The translations under genes were made by a program, and so were the position numbers. A stretch of DNA of 64,000 nt. Origin: Ficedula albicollis. Its lineage: Eukaryota; Chordata; Aves; Passeriformes; Muscicapidae. The notes under the pieces were generated by a model. The model worked only from the letters and a program-made list of their open reading frames with translations, made no database searches and was not told the origin of the DNA. Within the stretch, counting starts at the first letter, position 1. Each line of letters opens with the position of its first letter. Shown one piece after another: positions 13,601 to 43,700 of the stretch. The DNA lies in NCBI RefSeq assembly GCF_000247815.1, contig NC_021683.1, positions 15,770,219 to 15,834,218 on the forward strand, in the 5' to 3' direction.

Positions 13601-15096
13601 TTAATTAGGTATTTCCCTACTTTAGCATGTTTGCCTTTCTTTCGAGTTTCTTTGTGTCTATTGAATTTTGCTGTTTTAGGGATAATTGCAACACCCTATT
13701 TTTTTTCCTCTTTTAACCCCAAGTTACCAAAAATGCACTCTCAATTTCAAATCCATTTTAACTTAGCATTTTCATTAGGGAATATACAGAGCTCCCTGTA
13801 TTCCTGAACCAAATTCTGAAAAATAGCCAGTTAAGGATTCTGTTATAAAAATTAGTGGCACTCATCTACAGATCTCAGCTTGATATTCCTGGTTAATTTT
13901 TTAACCTCCCAACAGCTGAATTCTAAAAAAAATATTTTGAGACACAAGATATTTTTCACTCGCAGGTAGGTGACAGGAACCTGTTCCCAGGTGAAAAACA
14001 CTGTCAGAAGCAAGGACAGCTATACCTCCTCCCTCTATCATTTTTCTCTGTAACCAAGTAGTTTTCTGACTTGGATACCGACGCTCAGCTCTTCCCTTCC
14101 AGGTGTGTTTGCCCACTGTGGAAGGCAGCAGAGCTCCTGCAGCCACCACAGCTCTGCTGTCCTGCTGGAAAGGCTCCAGAGGAGGGACATGTGGGACATC
14201 AAACCCCCCGTCCAAGATCTGCAGCTCCATGTGAGCAGTGAAGAACAGGGAATGCACTGCGATGGCAGCCGCCCACCCCAGGCACGGTTTTGGTTCTAAG
14301 CAAGTGGTAAGGGAAAATAAACCCCAGCTTTCCACAGCTGTAGAAATGTAAATCAGCATTAGAATTTCCAGCCAGCCAGATGTGAAGCTCCTACAGAAGC
14401 TGTAGACCAATCTTATTTTCTAATATTTATCTCTATTCCTCTGCGGGGGGAATGAAAATTGCTTTGAAAATTATGAAGTGAAAAGTGAGGGTTTTTCCTG
14501 AATCCTTTAATGACGTCTGCATGCACCTAGAATATCACATCCCCCCCACCCCCCTCATCTAATTATTACATTAGTGGAAGGGTCTGCTAGATTACGGGGT
14601 TAAGTCTTTTGGGTTTGAGGGGGTTTTAGGGCTTTTTCCTTTTTTTTGTTTTTCTTGTGGATTTTGGCTCCTTTCGAAGGGACAGCCTGCTATAACAGGT
14701 GCATTGCAGACAGGTGCTGCATAAGGTTCCCTACATAACTCTGCCAATGCTTTTCAATCATGGTCTACAGCACCCCTGTTACTCCTGTGTGGGGCCTCCC
14801 CTCCGCTGCAATTGCCAAGGTTATGAATTATGCCACTGTGTATTGATTTGGACAAATGTCCACTACTGACTGGGTCAGCACCACTGCTCCTGCCTTGCAG
14901 GTAACACAAGCCAAGCCTTGGAGGGCTCAAGCCGAGCATTTCACCCACTGTGCTGCCTCTCCCACAGTTTTTCTTTTCGAGTCAGTCACACATTATGTAC
15001 CCTGACTCACATGCAGAAGATTTGTGGCAATTGCATGATGTATGAGGTGCCATTTGTAAAATATTATTTAGTGTAAAACATGATGTTTTTCCCATT
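7638..15096. other. Intergenic, no gene recognised
   Basis: No exon, RNA gene or recognisable transposon seen. The segment includes an A/C-rich low-complexity run at 7960-8030. An open frame at 8744-9139 (plus, 131 codons) has no recognisable domain, no adjacent splice signal that I can support and a lysine-rich tail, so I treat it as chance. A C-rich run occurs at about 14540-14555. Confidence 0.5.
7960..8030. repeat. A/C low-complexity tract
   Basis: About 70 bp made almost only of A and C on the plus strand, starting with a run of A and continuing as A-runs broken by single or paired C. Similar strand-asymmetric tracts occur at 35172-35215 and 48518-48570. Confidence 0.85.
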
Positions 15097-15475
15097 GATT
15101 TACAAGTTGGATTTATAAATCTGCACTTCTCACAGTTTGAGTTATATATCTTGCCTCTGATTTATAAAACTCACCAGTAAATCATTAGCAGAAAGTTTTG
15201 ATTCAGAAATCATTATTTTAAACATTAGATTTAGCTAAAACATTCAACTGCTTTATAAGTCATGAAATGGATTTACATACCCCAATCTGGATTTACAAAT
15301 TCTACAGCAGATTTACAAATCACCCTGAGAAATTCCTAAATAAAATACTTTGATTTATAAATCTTCACTTTCCACTTAGGATACAAGTGACTGATTTATT
15401 ATTCTGAAGCCATACAATAATGATTTAGTCATAAAATCCTACTTTTACTTTAAGTTAAAATTCTGATTTATAAAT
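15097..15475. repeat. Cluster of GATTTAYAAAT-like motifs
   Basis: At least eleven plus-strand copies of GATTTA, most followed by YAAAT or a near match, start at 15097, 15110, 15159, 15228, 15270, 15290, 15310, 15352, 15393, 15422 and 15465. One reverse copy lies at 15178-15183. Exact GATTTATAAAT occurs at 15110, 15352 and 15465, and exact GATTTACAAAT at 15290 and 15310. Several spacings are close to 20 or to 41-43 bp; the sequence between motifs is not obviously shared. It may be a decayed tandem repeat of about 20 or 41 bp, or a homotypic cluster of binding sites in gene-desert DNA. No protein can be assigned to the motif from sequence alone. Confidence 0.6.
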
Positions 15476-18317
15476 AGTTTTACTGCAATATAGAACACAA
15501 AAAATGAAATTTTTTGGTGCAGGGCTGCTTTGCAAACAGCTCCCTGCACATATGAAAGGCAAGACATTTCTGAGAGGTCATAGGGAACCAACTGATCAGA
15601 GTTAGCAGCAGGGCAAAGAAACAAAAATAAAAAATAAATTAAAAAAAAAAAGGGTGAAGAAATTCCTTATTTCTCAGTAATAAGCCCAAGGTTTTGAGAT
15701 GGAACATTTTGACTACCCTGTCAAAATAATTTCTCAGTTCAAAATGCTTCCTGTAACCCTGATCTCAACCCCCAACTACAGGAAAATAGTTTGTGTGCTT
15801 CCAACAACTCCAGGAGTTATGGGGACTTCTATTGAACATCATGAGGAGTTCCACTGAACACTGCAGGAAATTTGTTCCTCTCAAATGAACCTAATGTTTT
15901 CCAGCTTTTAGGATCAGATGTCATTTATTTGCACCATTCTAGCCCAGGTGTTTTCAAGTATTCCAAACTCAGTAGGAAAACAGGAAAGTGTAAGAGTGAA
16001 AGACACCTCTGCAAATGCCTCGCTCTTTGATGGGCTCCAAAAGCCCTTGCAGGACCAACAGGGCTTTTAAATATTTCAGAAACTTGAGCAGCAGTTCATC
16101 ATGGATATCTATCAGATGGGATACTGGGTACAGACAGAATTGTCAGACAGCATAAACACAAAATGCAGCAGAACAGAAATTAAACAGTCCATTTTCAATA
16201 AAAGCCACACATCTTGGGAATGTTTTGGCAATTTTTTTTAGCAATGACTAAGAGCAGGTTTCATCCAAAAAGTAACATTCAGAGTAATTATCTGGAATCC
16301 CCTGAAGAAGGCCAAGTATCCTGTCAAACTGTGGGACATAGTGCCAGCATCCAACCACTGTAGAAGTTCCTTTCTAAGTTCACTTCATAAATCTCCAGGA
16401 GCCCTGAGCAGGCTGGACAGCCCCATTGATCTGAGGGGGATTTTCTTTATCCAGGTAGCTCTAATAGAGGGTATCAGCAGCACTGATTCTGGCAAAGGTC
16501 TCTTTAACACAGCTGCAATGATTCCATGATGCAAGTTTGCTGTAGCACAGGGTTAGAAATCATGACTATTAATCTCATCCTCACTTCTAACACCAAATCA
16601 CCAAGACCTAAATCCTTCCAGACTTGGGTTCCTAACTTCTGAGGGAATTTAGGCATTTGCTTAACTCTGAGGTTCTGACCACAAACATGTCTTTAGATTA
16701 CCTCTTCCTGCCTTGTCTAGGAGTTTCCACCCCTGTTCAAAGGGTCTGACCACAGCAGCAGTGTGCTGGGACCTGGACAAGACTGGGGATTTGGGGCAAT
16801 GAGGGGCAAACACTGATCCTCCCCTCTCCCTGCTCTCTCTCACCTGCCCAGATAAATATCCAGGATATGAAATGTACTCCTTCAGGAACTGTTAAAATAA
16901 TACATGTGTACTGATGCTCTTTGTTAATCTTGAATGGTTCCTTTTATTCAAATAGCGCGTGAGAACCTCAGGGCTTGTCTTGTGTTCTCCTAATCTCAGA
17001 TACATTACTTACAGTGCTCAAAGAATTGAGCTTACCATTTGTGAAATGGAGACTATGTCTTTAAAGTACTCAAATCTATAGATGAAAATGGAATATAAGA
17101 AGAAGACATTATTTTTTACAAGATTATTATTTATTTATTACAAGATTATTATTAAATTTACAGTCTTCTGAAACTATTGCATGTGATTTTGCTGTCAGGT
17201 TTTTGGAGTAGAAGAAATAGTTACACAGGATTGAATCCCTAGAACTTAACAAATAAAATTAAGATCTAATCCAAAGCCAAAGAGAGGAATGACACTGCTT
17301 TAGTTTTCATCACCAAGCTCTACATCAGGCCTCTTCTTGCTGGTACAGATAGTATAGATGGTACAAATTCCAGTAAGCTCAAATGCAGGTGAAAAATAAT
17401 AATGCCTATTTGCACATATACTGGCTGCAGCTGTAACCAAGTGAATGGCTCTAGCAGGGGTGACAAAAGAAACCACCCAAGTCTCACTTGTGATTTTATA
17501 GCTATAGTTTCTCCAGTCAGACTCTGGAAGGTCTAGGTAAGCCATCTCAAAGTGACATTGTGTAGTGAGACGTATCTTTCTTGGCCAGATTTGCATTTAG
17601 CATTTTCCACTGTCTCTGTATTGGTAAATAATTTGTATTTCCTCATCACCCTTTCAAAAATCTTGCTCCATTCTGATATATATATATATATTTTTTTTTT
17701 TTTTTCCACTTACCTTTCTGAATTCACTTGGAAACACTCAGAGAAGAGCAGGACAACATGCAGGCCTAAATTCCCATGGCTGCATAGCCTGGCAGGTGCA
17801 GTTAAACCCCAGAGTATTTGGTTGTGATGTGGTGGCTTTGGTCCAGAGCCCAGCTGTGCTCTGGCACAGCCCCTGACGTCACTGGGAGCTCTGCCTCCTT
17901 ACAGCATGGCTGAATGGCTCTCCCAGCTCAGAGCCAGATTCGTAGCTGTGTTTGATTACTTGCATTTATTTTCTTGACAGGTAGCCTTTTGCTGTAATTA
18001 CAGTAGTAAAATTTTTTTACATCCATGCTAACCAGTTTTAATGTTCTCAGCACAGAGCTAAGAACATGCACATGCTGAAAAAGAGAGCTACACAGGGCAA
18101 AGGAGAGCTTTAATGCTCTTCCTCCTTCTCAGTCTTCAGCATGATTGACATCCATTCAGCCACAGATAAGAAAACTTGTAAGTTCACTGAATAAATCTCA
18201 GTATAGTGCAGCGAAGATATTTTGGTAAAAAAGCCTGTGACTGAGATGTACAGACATTCTCCAGAATCAACACATTCGTGTGAAGCACTCTGTGATAGTG
18301 TAAGATTGGAGAGATGT
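15476..18317. other. Intergenic, no gene recognised
   Basis: AT-rich DNA with no supported exon. A small direct repeat containing ACAAGATTATTATT lies at about 17117-17156, and a TA repeat followed by a T run at 17675-17705. The end of the open stretch near 16490-16530 faintly resembles the 3' tail of a CR1 LINE and is listed separately. Confidence 0.5.
16480..16525 (+). mobile_element. Possible decayed CR1 3' tail
   Basis: The sequence GGTCTCTTTAACACAGC followed by ATGATTCCATGATG resembles the usual avian CR1 3' end, in which a 'ggtcccttccaaccca'-like stretch leads into short ATTCTATG-type repeats. This is family knowledge applied to a short, diverged match. The body of an element upstream is not convincing, so the call is weak and could be chance. 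Confidence 0.25.
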
Positions 18318-19264
18318 TTATCTTGGTTTGATAGGACTGAGAAGATCAGCTGGACACACACATGGCCCAGAACCCTGCCTGCTCTTGCCTGCTTCCTCTG
18401 ATGTGCTCTCCAGTGATTCCCCCATTCTGTGTTTAAAACTCCTGAACAGGAGGGCTTCCACTACTTTTCTCTGAAGACTATTCTGCAGATTAGTTAGGAG
18501 CTTTTCCCCTGACATCTATGCTGAAATTTCAATTTTTAATTTATCTTTTTTAACACTCCTACTGTCTTCTCTTCTTGGTCTGCCTTTCTTTGTACTATCT
18601 TAAATATTTCTTCTTCATCCTTCAGGTCCAGTTCTCAGCCTGCTAAAGCTGTTTTGCCTCTCTGTGGCAACACAAAGCAGTCTAAAAGCCAGTGTAAGAG
18701 CCAGGAGAGGATTTCCCAGAGGAGAGCAGTGCCCCTGGTTATACTCCAGCTTTTCCCCACTCTGTGGTGCACAGGACCTGGTCACTGAGGCTGGGCTGTA
18801 TTTGTAGTGCAAAGCTGCTGTGGATTGCTGAGGTTTGGGCTGTGCTGCAGAACTGGGGTGTGCATGAAATCAGCCTGATCCTGCTTGTCCTGCTTCCCTT
18901 CCCTCCAGCAGAGCTGTTCCCATTTTCCCCCAGGAATTACCTTACATTTGTCCCAGCTGACATTCCTCTCCTTATTTCCTTGGCATGTTTCTGATCTCAG
19001 CTCCCTTTCTATTATTTCGCTGCCCTCGGTGATATTTATAATGTCTCCAATTTAGTATCATCTGTGAATTTCATTAACCAGCTGTTTACTCTCCTCTTTC
19101 AGATCATTAACGAGGATGTTAAATAACACTGGACCTAATGCTATTCCCTGCATTACATTAGTAGGAAACTTCCCTATGTTTGATACATTGCCTTTTTTTT
19201 TTGTTCTGCTCTGTACAGCTCCCTGGCTCAGGGTTAACTCACATGCAGCATTTCTAGGAGCCAA
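18318..19264 (-). mobile_element. Decayed CR1-like LINE, reverse transcriptase relic
   Basis: Two pieces of a LINE reverse transcriptase lie in the same orientation about 0.6 kb apart. At about 19085-19165 the minus strand reads GPVLFNILVNDL, matching the palm segment that precedes the catalytic motif in CR1-type elements. After a frameshift it continues as KFTDDTKL near 19049-19072, where FTDD corresponds to the catalytic F-x-D-D motif. At about 18408-18515 it reads LLTNLQNSLQRKVVEALLF and then SFKHRMGESLE, matching the typical C-terminal 'WNSLP-evV-a-s-FK-L' end of these enzymes. Stops and frameshifts separate the parts, so the element is dead and old. Assignment to CR1 rather than another non-LTR clade rests on remembered family patterns. 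Confidence 0.65.
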
Positions 19265-36314
<17,050 letters not shown>

Positions 36315-37764
36315 AGAAAAAGGAAAAAAAAAAAAAAAAAAAAAAAGACAAAAGAGCAAGACAGACTTCCTAATTTTTAGACACACCACAAACTATTCTT
36401 AAGTTCTCTGGCCAAAGCTTGTTAAAAACAGAACATCCTAAATGTTCTAAAAATTGTATGAGAAGCAGATGGGGGTATTTCCTTACAGAACAAGCCTACA
36501 GTCAAGTGTAGCAGCTGAAGCACACTGTCCACTAAGGAGCAAGGCCAAAATTCACAGTGTTGGAGGAACCCTGTGTACAGGGGTGTGCATCAGGTGCTCT
36601 GCCTGGCTGAGCTGACCAGGGGTGGCAGAGACTCACCTGGGCTTCAGCTGCTGCCTGGCAGTCAGGGACCTCCCTTGTGTCCTTTTCACATACATCCACT
36701 CCCTGCAGATTCTCTGGAGACCTCAGGACACCCTGGGCAGCCTTATGTATCTGCTTTGGCACTTAAATCCTGCTCTCCATGTCTGTTCTTGGAAAAGCCC
36801 GATGAAACTGTGAGCAGTGGATGAAAATAGAGCAGTGAGGACTAAATTAAAGTAAAATTTAGTAACAGGGCCCAAACGTTAACATGCTGTATTTATCTCA
36901 AACTTATTAACATTCCTAGGAGTCTCTGAAACACTTTATTACTGATACATGGGATTGTGCTGCTATAATAGGCTTCCCTGAGGAGTAACTAGGACTCCAG
37001 CTGTACTGCAGGATATGTTGCACTACATATTATAGGGTTAAATGGTGCTGTCTGTTATCTGCACAATGTGTGCAATACAAGCCTGAATGAGGGAGCTCAT
37101 CTGAGAAACCTGAAGTCTGCTCTGGAACTCTGGAAAGGTTTGTGCTGTTAGTAAAAAGGAGTGAAGGGTCCCTTTTTCCAGCTGCAAGCAGCTCAGTCGT
37201 AATTGATGCCAAAACCTTAATGCTCCTGTCGGCAAAAACCCCCAGAGCTGTGTCTAAAGTAACTCAAAGGAGGGCAAGCTCACCTGGGCACAGAGGGCAG
37301 CCACAGGTAAAACAGCAAAAGGTGGGGCTGCTCACTGCCTGTCAGCTGGGGAGCAAGGGAGCAATGACACTGAGCCACCCAGGTCCCCCTCTGCTCAGAG
37401 ACAGAGCTGGTTTGTCCCTCTGCACAGCCTGATGGTCTGCACTGATGGCACAAGTGGCACGAAAACTCTGCTAAAGTAAAAGTCGTTGCCAGTGCATGGA
37501 GGAAAGCAGACACAAGTCTGCAGAGAAAACAAAAGTGCCCTCTGCAACAGCCACGCTGCACACCTGAGGTGTTCAGATGGAGCTGCAGGTCACAAGAGCC
37601 CCCAGAGTTCAGCCCCTGGTATCCTGCAGCACAAGTGGGTCAGGAACACCCACGCCAGCTCACGGCAGGGCTCAGTGGCAGTGCCTGCACTCCTCCTCCT
37701 CCACAAGATGCTGTGTGCTGAACTGGCAGTCAGAGCTGTGCTCCCCTCCGCAATCTCATCTCCA
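36315..37764. other. Intergenic, no gene recognised
   Basis: About 1.4 kb with moderate GC content from about 36.5 to 37.7 kb and several short open frames on both strands. None resembles a known protein, and overlapping frames are open on both strands, which argues against real coding. Confidence 0.5.
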
Positions 37765-38075
37765 TGATTAACTCTTGAACTGATTAACTCTTGTCCTGCC
37801 TTTGGTAGACACAAGGAAATATTTGATCACCACCCATTTTATAACAACTTTTTTTAAGCATAGCTAAAGACTATTATCATGTTCCTACTCTGGCTTCTTG
37901 TTTCCAAACCAAACAAATCCAATACTTTTAACTTTTCCTCATAGGTCATGTTAGCAAAACCTCTAATCATTCTTGTTGATCTCTTCTGGATTCTCTCCAA
38001 TTTGCCTCCATTTTTCTTAATGTCACCAACTTCAGCAGAAGTTTTGCAGCTTGGAGAATTTTTTCTTGCTGCAGA
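37765..38075 (-). mobile_element. CR1-like LINE fragment, reverse transcriptase C-terminus
   Basis: The minus strand encodes KLERIQKRSTRMIRG, then FANMTYEEKLKVLDLFGLE, then RNMIIVFSYA. This is the segment after the reverse transcriptase domain of CR1-type LINEs (pattern 'LE-iQrR-tkmI-G ... yeeRL--lgLfsLe-RR--gDli-vfky'). Further along the strand the sequence still resembles the next part of the element, around a GGCAGGACAAGAGTTAAT stretch at about 37786-37803. The open part runs 37854-38081 and then breaks. The element is truncated at both ends and cannot move. Confidence 0.75.
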
Positions 38076-38770
38076 AGTCACCTGACACCCTGACCTTTAG
38101 CTCAACAATGAGAAATAGCATACAAGCTTCCTTAAAGAAAATGGTATTACATATATACTGTCATGTATACTTAGTGTCATGCCACCTGCTTGCCACATCA
38201 ACCCACTACTTTGCCTTAACAGCAATAAAGCAACAACAAACAATAAAAAGCTTCTTCTTTTGTGAGCTGTTGTATAGACAATCTTATTGTATGACTTAGA
38301 AATACAAGAAAGAGCAGAGACATTTTAAAATTCTATTAAAAACAATTTTTTTTCTATCCACATCTCAAAAAAGCAATTTCAAGAAAACAGAACTGACCAA
38401 AAGCAAACTGTGGGGGTAAAGCAGAGCTGTGTAGCCACTGTTAAAAAGATGCTAGCCAAAGCTGCAGGAGTGAGTGAAATAGGCTAAAATTAACAGAGAG
38501 TAGCCTTTAGCTAAGTCTGAATATTAAAATGAATATAAGAGTTCTGTGACAGACCTGTGAGTCAAACTTCCAACAACTCAGATAACAAATCACAGGATGT
38601 ATCTTCCTCACTGAAGACTATAAAACCCAGCAAATACACATGAGCAGCCAACAGGCAAACCCAGAGGGCAGTGACATTAGGCAAATTACCCACCCACCAC
38701 AAAAGAATCACCAAAATTCTCTAAACCACCCTCAACTCCTATTAACTCAACAAGCACCTCAATTTCTGCC
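38076..38770. other. Intergenic, no gene recognised
   Basis: About 0.7 kb of AT-rich DNA without a recognisable exon or repeat. Confidence 0.5.
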
Positions 38771-39530
38771 AACTGAGCAGTGCCAAGCCCCCTGGCTACT
38801 GCTGACCTGCAGGTGAGACTTGCTGAGCTGAGCCCTGGAGCTCCTCAGCAGGCACAAGGGCTTGTGAGCTCTGGCCCAAGTGGTGCTGGGGACCCTCCCA
38901 CTGCCCAGGGGCAGAAAAAGGGCTGGAGGGAGCCAGGGAGCAGCTCAGCCCTGTGCAAAGGCCTCTCTAGAGCAGGGCAAAGTGTGCAGGAACGCAGAGC
39001 TCTGGCTGCTGGGCTGCAGATGTCGGGATGCTCTGGCTGCTGGGATGCTGTGGCTCCAGCTCCAGGAGAGGGCTTGCAGCTGGCATGCTGAGCAGATGGC
39101 AGGCAGCACCTATCTGGGCTCTGCTAGCCAAGAGTGGTGGCACAGATGCTCCAGCTTCTCTCCAGAGGATTTCATTTCTGAGCACTTGGTTATGTTGCTG
39201 CATGTCTGACCAGCTCCAAAATCTCCCTGCTTGGCCACCAGACCCTCCCTGCTCTGTTCAGGAGAGCTGGGGTGCCCAGCAGAGCATTTCTGTCCTGGGG
39301 ATGGGGGCAGGAGCTCAGTGCCTGGCACTGGGTGTCTCTGATGGCCTTGTGGCATTTGCCATCCCTCCAACAGCCTGGCAGGAGAGAGGTCTGAGCAGCT
39401 CTGCAGAAAACACAGCAAGAGGCATGCACAGGGCTTTGGGAGGGCAAGAACAAGGCGACAGCAGAGCTGGCAAGGAGAGGAGAGTGCCCAGCAAGAGGGG
39501 GTTAAAGCAGCTCCAGTGAGGAGCAGGCTA
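38771..39530. other. GC-richer patch of unknown nature
   Basis: About 760 bp that is clearly richer in G and C than its surroundings, with many CAG, CTG and GGAG words and few CpG. Long frames are open on both strands (for example 39028-39519 plus and 39110-39598 minus), as expected when stop codons are rare, and none is recognisable. It could be an exon of a noncoding transcript, an unrecognised repeat or ordinary compositional variation. Confidence 0.35.
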
Positions 39531-39823
39531 AGGGGGTGTATTCCGTGTGCAGGGGTTTCTGCGGGATCAGAGCTGTTTACAGGCTGATGTGCCTGCACCT
39601 GTGGGGTGGTGTGGCTTTGCCTGCTGTTCGGTGCTTCCTGAGAAGCTGCTAATATAGCGTGGCTGATGAGCCTGCTGTTTTGATCTCTCCCTCCTTGGAA
39701 TCTCTTCTAGAGCCTTTAATAAAAGCCCTATTAAGGAAGTACAAGTGGGTGCTTTGTGCTTCTTCAATATCTAATTTATATTTTTAACATTAAATACTCA
39801 AACACATGCTTTGAATTTATGCT

Positions 39824-40709
<886 letters not shown>

Positions 40710-40714
40710 TTTCT

Positions 40715-40747
<33 letters not shown>

Positions 40748-43700
40748 TATAATAGTTTCTTGCTGGAGACTTACATACATTTTCTATCACATAATTCTTT
40801 ATTTTCTTTTGGGTTTTTGGGTGTTTTCTCGGACCCTGCCAAATCTTACACTGAAATTAAGAGGCATACTGAAGGCTTGTCATTCAAATTATTGATGGTA
40901 ACTTGTCTGTCTGGAGGTGACGGTTGTATTAAAACATTTATCACATAAAAAAAGAAGCATATGGCATTTACAGAATCTGGGCCAATGAAGAAAGAAAGGG
41001 TCATGTTCGCTCCCAAAACAGGAGCAAGCATCTCCTGAGGGTTATGCATGGATTTAGTTCAGAGGGAACTGGAGAATCTCATATATTTTGAAATCATGAG
41101 GGGTATGAAATCAGCATAAGTTACAGCTGCCCTTAGGTGCTTTCTTTTGAGTGGTCAGTGCCACAATCACTCAGCAGAGCACATTGATCTCACTGACTTT
41201 GGCAGAATTATGGAGGGTCTGTTTGCATGAACCATTGCTGAACAATTTATCTGATGTATTAATCATCTCTTAGATAAGAGTATCTGCACTGTAGATTTTT
41301 CTTGTAAACCAATTTCCCTCCCACAGTATTTTGTTGTTGTCGAGTTCCACGTAAAAATTTAAAACTCTGGTTTTTTGGGTTTTTTGTCAGCACTTAGGAT
41401 CCTGTTTGAAGCAGTCTGAAGTGCAGGCGACTGTGTCAAGGTGTTCTGCTGCCTTCAGAGAGGATGGAGAAGTGCCAGTCTCGATTTCCCCTCCTGACAG
41501 CAGCTCTGGTTAAGAAATTGATTGTCCTCATGGTGACAAATTAAAAAAAAAATAAATAAATCAAGAGTCTATTATTCCCTTACCTCCCAATTACATAGGT
41601 AAGAGGCAAAATGTGAACATTTTCTTGGAGATTGGAAGAATTAGTACCATTTATAGGGCTGGTGTGGCTGTTGTACCCACTTCTAGCATCCCCCTGTGAG
41701 ACTGTGTCTGTGCTGCTGGTTTGGTGCCTCAGGTGGGTTTGTGTGTGGCCAGGGCAGTGTCCCAGCCACCTGGAGGATTTGGCTTCCCTGCTGTGCTGAG
41801 GGCAAGCCCTCCTTGTACCAGCCAGGCTGTGCCCTCCGGGGAGCCTCCAGGAGAGAAGGACTTGCTCAGTCCCAGCCTCCTCCCTCCCCACGGCCAGAAT
41901 GAACCACACTGGGTCGCTTTTTCCTGTCCCCAGCCTCTCCCCAGCACCTAGAGAGCACTGCAACGCATTTTGCAGCATTTCTCCATCTGCTCTGCCATTC
42001 CCTGCAGCTCTGCGACATTGCGCGCTCAACTTCCCGGCACAGAAAATGGGAATTAATGCGGAGAAGTCCACGGCTGACCTGGCCACCCCTGCCCTCCAGT
42101 GCTAACCTGCTGCTGCTCTGCCAGCCTGCCCTCTGCAACACAGACATGGACAGGGACACTGCAACCCCTGCTTAAGCCCATTTTGCTTCCTGTGTACCCC
42201 AATAATGACTTTATCTTAAGGCATTTTTTTGAACTCTAGCGTTTCCTAGAGATGTTTAACTGGGGAGCTCGTTCTTCTGGCCTCCTCTAAAAACAATTCT
42301 GTGATGGTCTCATGCTTTAGCACGAGCCAGAGTGCGCACAGAAAATGTTCAGCCATTCGGAGGTACAAAAAGCAGCAATCTTAGCCTGAAACAATGGTAC
42401 TGAACTGAAGCACTGCTCCTCTTTTCTAGATCTACTTTTAAGATCCCTGTCAAAACAGCCCTTCAAACACATTTGATTGGGTTGGGGCTCATCACGCTGT
42501 CACCAACTCACTTTTCATTAGGCTGTTGCTCTCTGTTAGCCTAGCCAAGCAGAAGAACTCAAACACATGCACAAATTAAATCGACATCCAAACTCCACCA
42601 ATATACAAAGCAATTTAAATGATATTCATTAGAGCGATGACAAGTCCTGATGAGGCTTTCAGGAGTGGAGTCCTTCAGCTTCTGCCGACTCGGTTTCATG
42701 GTCATTGAGGCGTAACTGCAGCGACTGTACCTCCAGTTTAGAGAGGAAAAAAAAGCCAAGAATACGACTCTGCTTCCTGACACACCTACCTCATTCTCCC
42801 TCTCTGCACAGGTTTACAGCTGAGCACAGGCTCCAGGCTCTTTTTACAGCTCTTCCCGGGCTCTGCACTGCACACACAAGCTCTAGCAAAACCCCCTGCC
42901 CTTCCCCACCACCTACTAACGTGCCAATTAAAAAGAATTCCATTTTCAAGTAATTTCATTTCACTTGGCTAGAAAGGTCACTAACTCACAACTCTGATGG
43001 CTATAAACATGTCCCCAGTTTCTTACCATGCAAGAATGAATTTGATATGTTGAAGCTTAATAGAGAAGTATTTTTCATTGTAAATTCATACTGAAGTTTA
43101 AAAGTTACTCTCTCTCCATTTATATTTTTGATATTAAGAAATAATAATAAAAAAAAAGATGGACACTATCTTCTCCACAGGGAGTGGAATGGGGCTGACA
43201 GGTCTAATATAGGCTTTTCCACAGTGCCAAATCATTTGAAATTCATTTCCCTTGCGATCACAGTCCTTACCTCAGGCATCACGAGGTAAGTCATCAGAAA
43301 ATTAGCTCACTATTTGGTTACAAAGTCCACTATGCTGCTTGCAAAATTTAAGTGTATGGGGGAAGAAGCTCATGTCCTCACCCTAATGTGACTCCAGGAA
43401 AGGCCAGTGGGTGACGTGGGGGGCACAGCATCTTTTTAGGACATCACTATCAGCTGGGAGCTCCACCACCCCCCCCTGGCTGGCCCTGCCGTTTTTAACT
43501 CCTTTCTGCTTGCTCTAAGACAACCTTTTTTTATTGCCTGAAACTGGCTAAGAATTCTAAGAGCATGATATACAGAAAATGCCTTGTTATATTATTACTC
43601 AAAAATTCCTTTTTTTGGCATAGCTGCCTTGGGTTGTAATTTTTAATTTTCCTTTTTAAGCACTCCCACAGTGAAAGATAGGCACAGAGCTATGGAAGTA

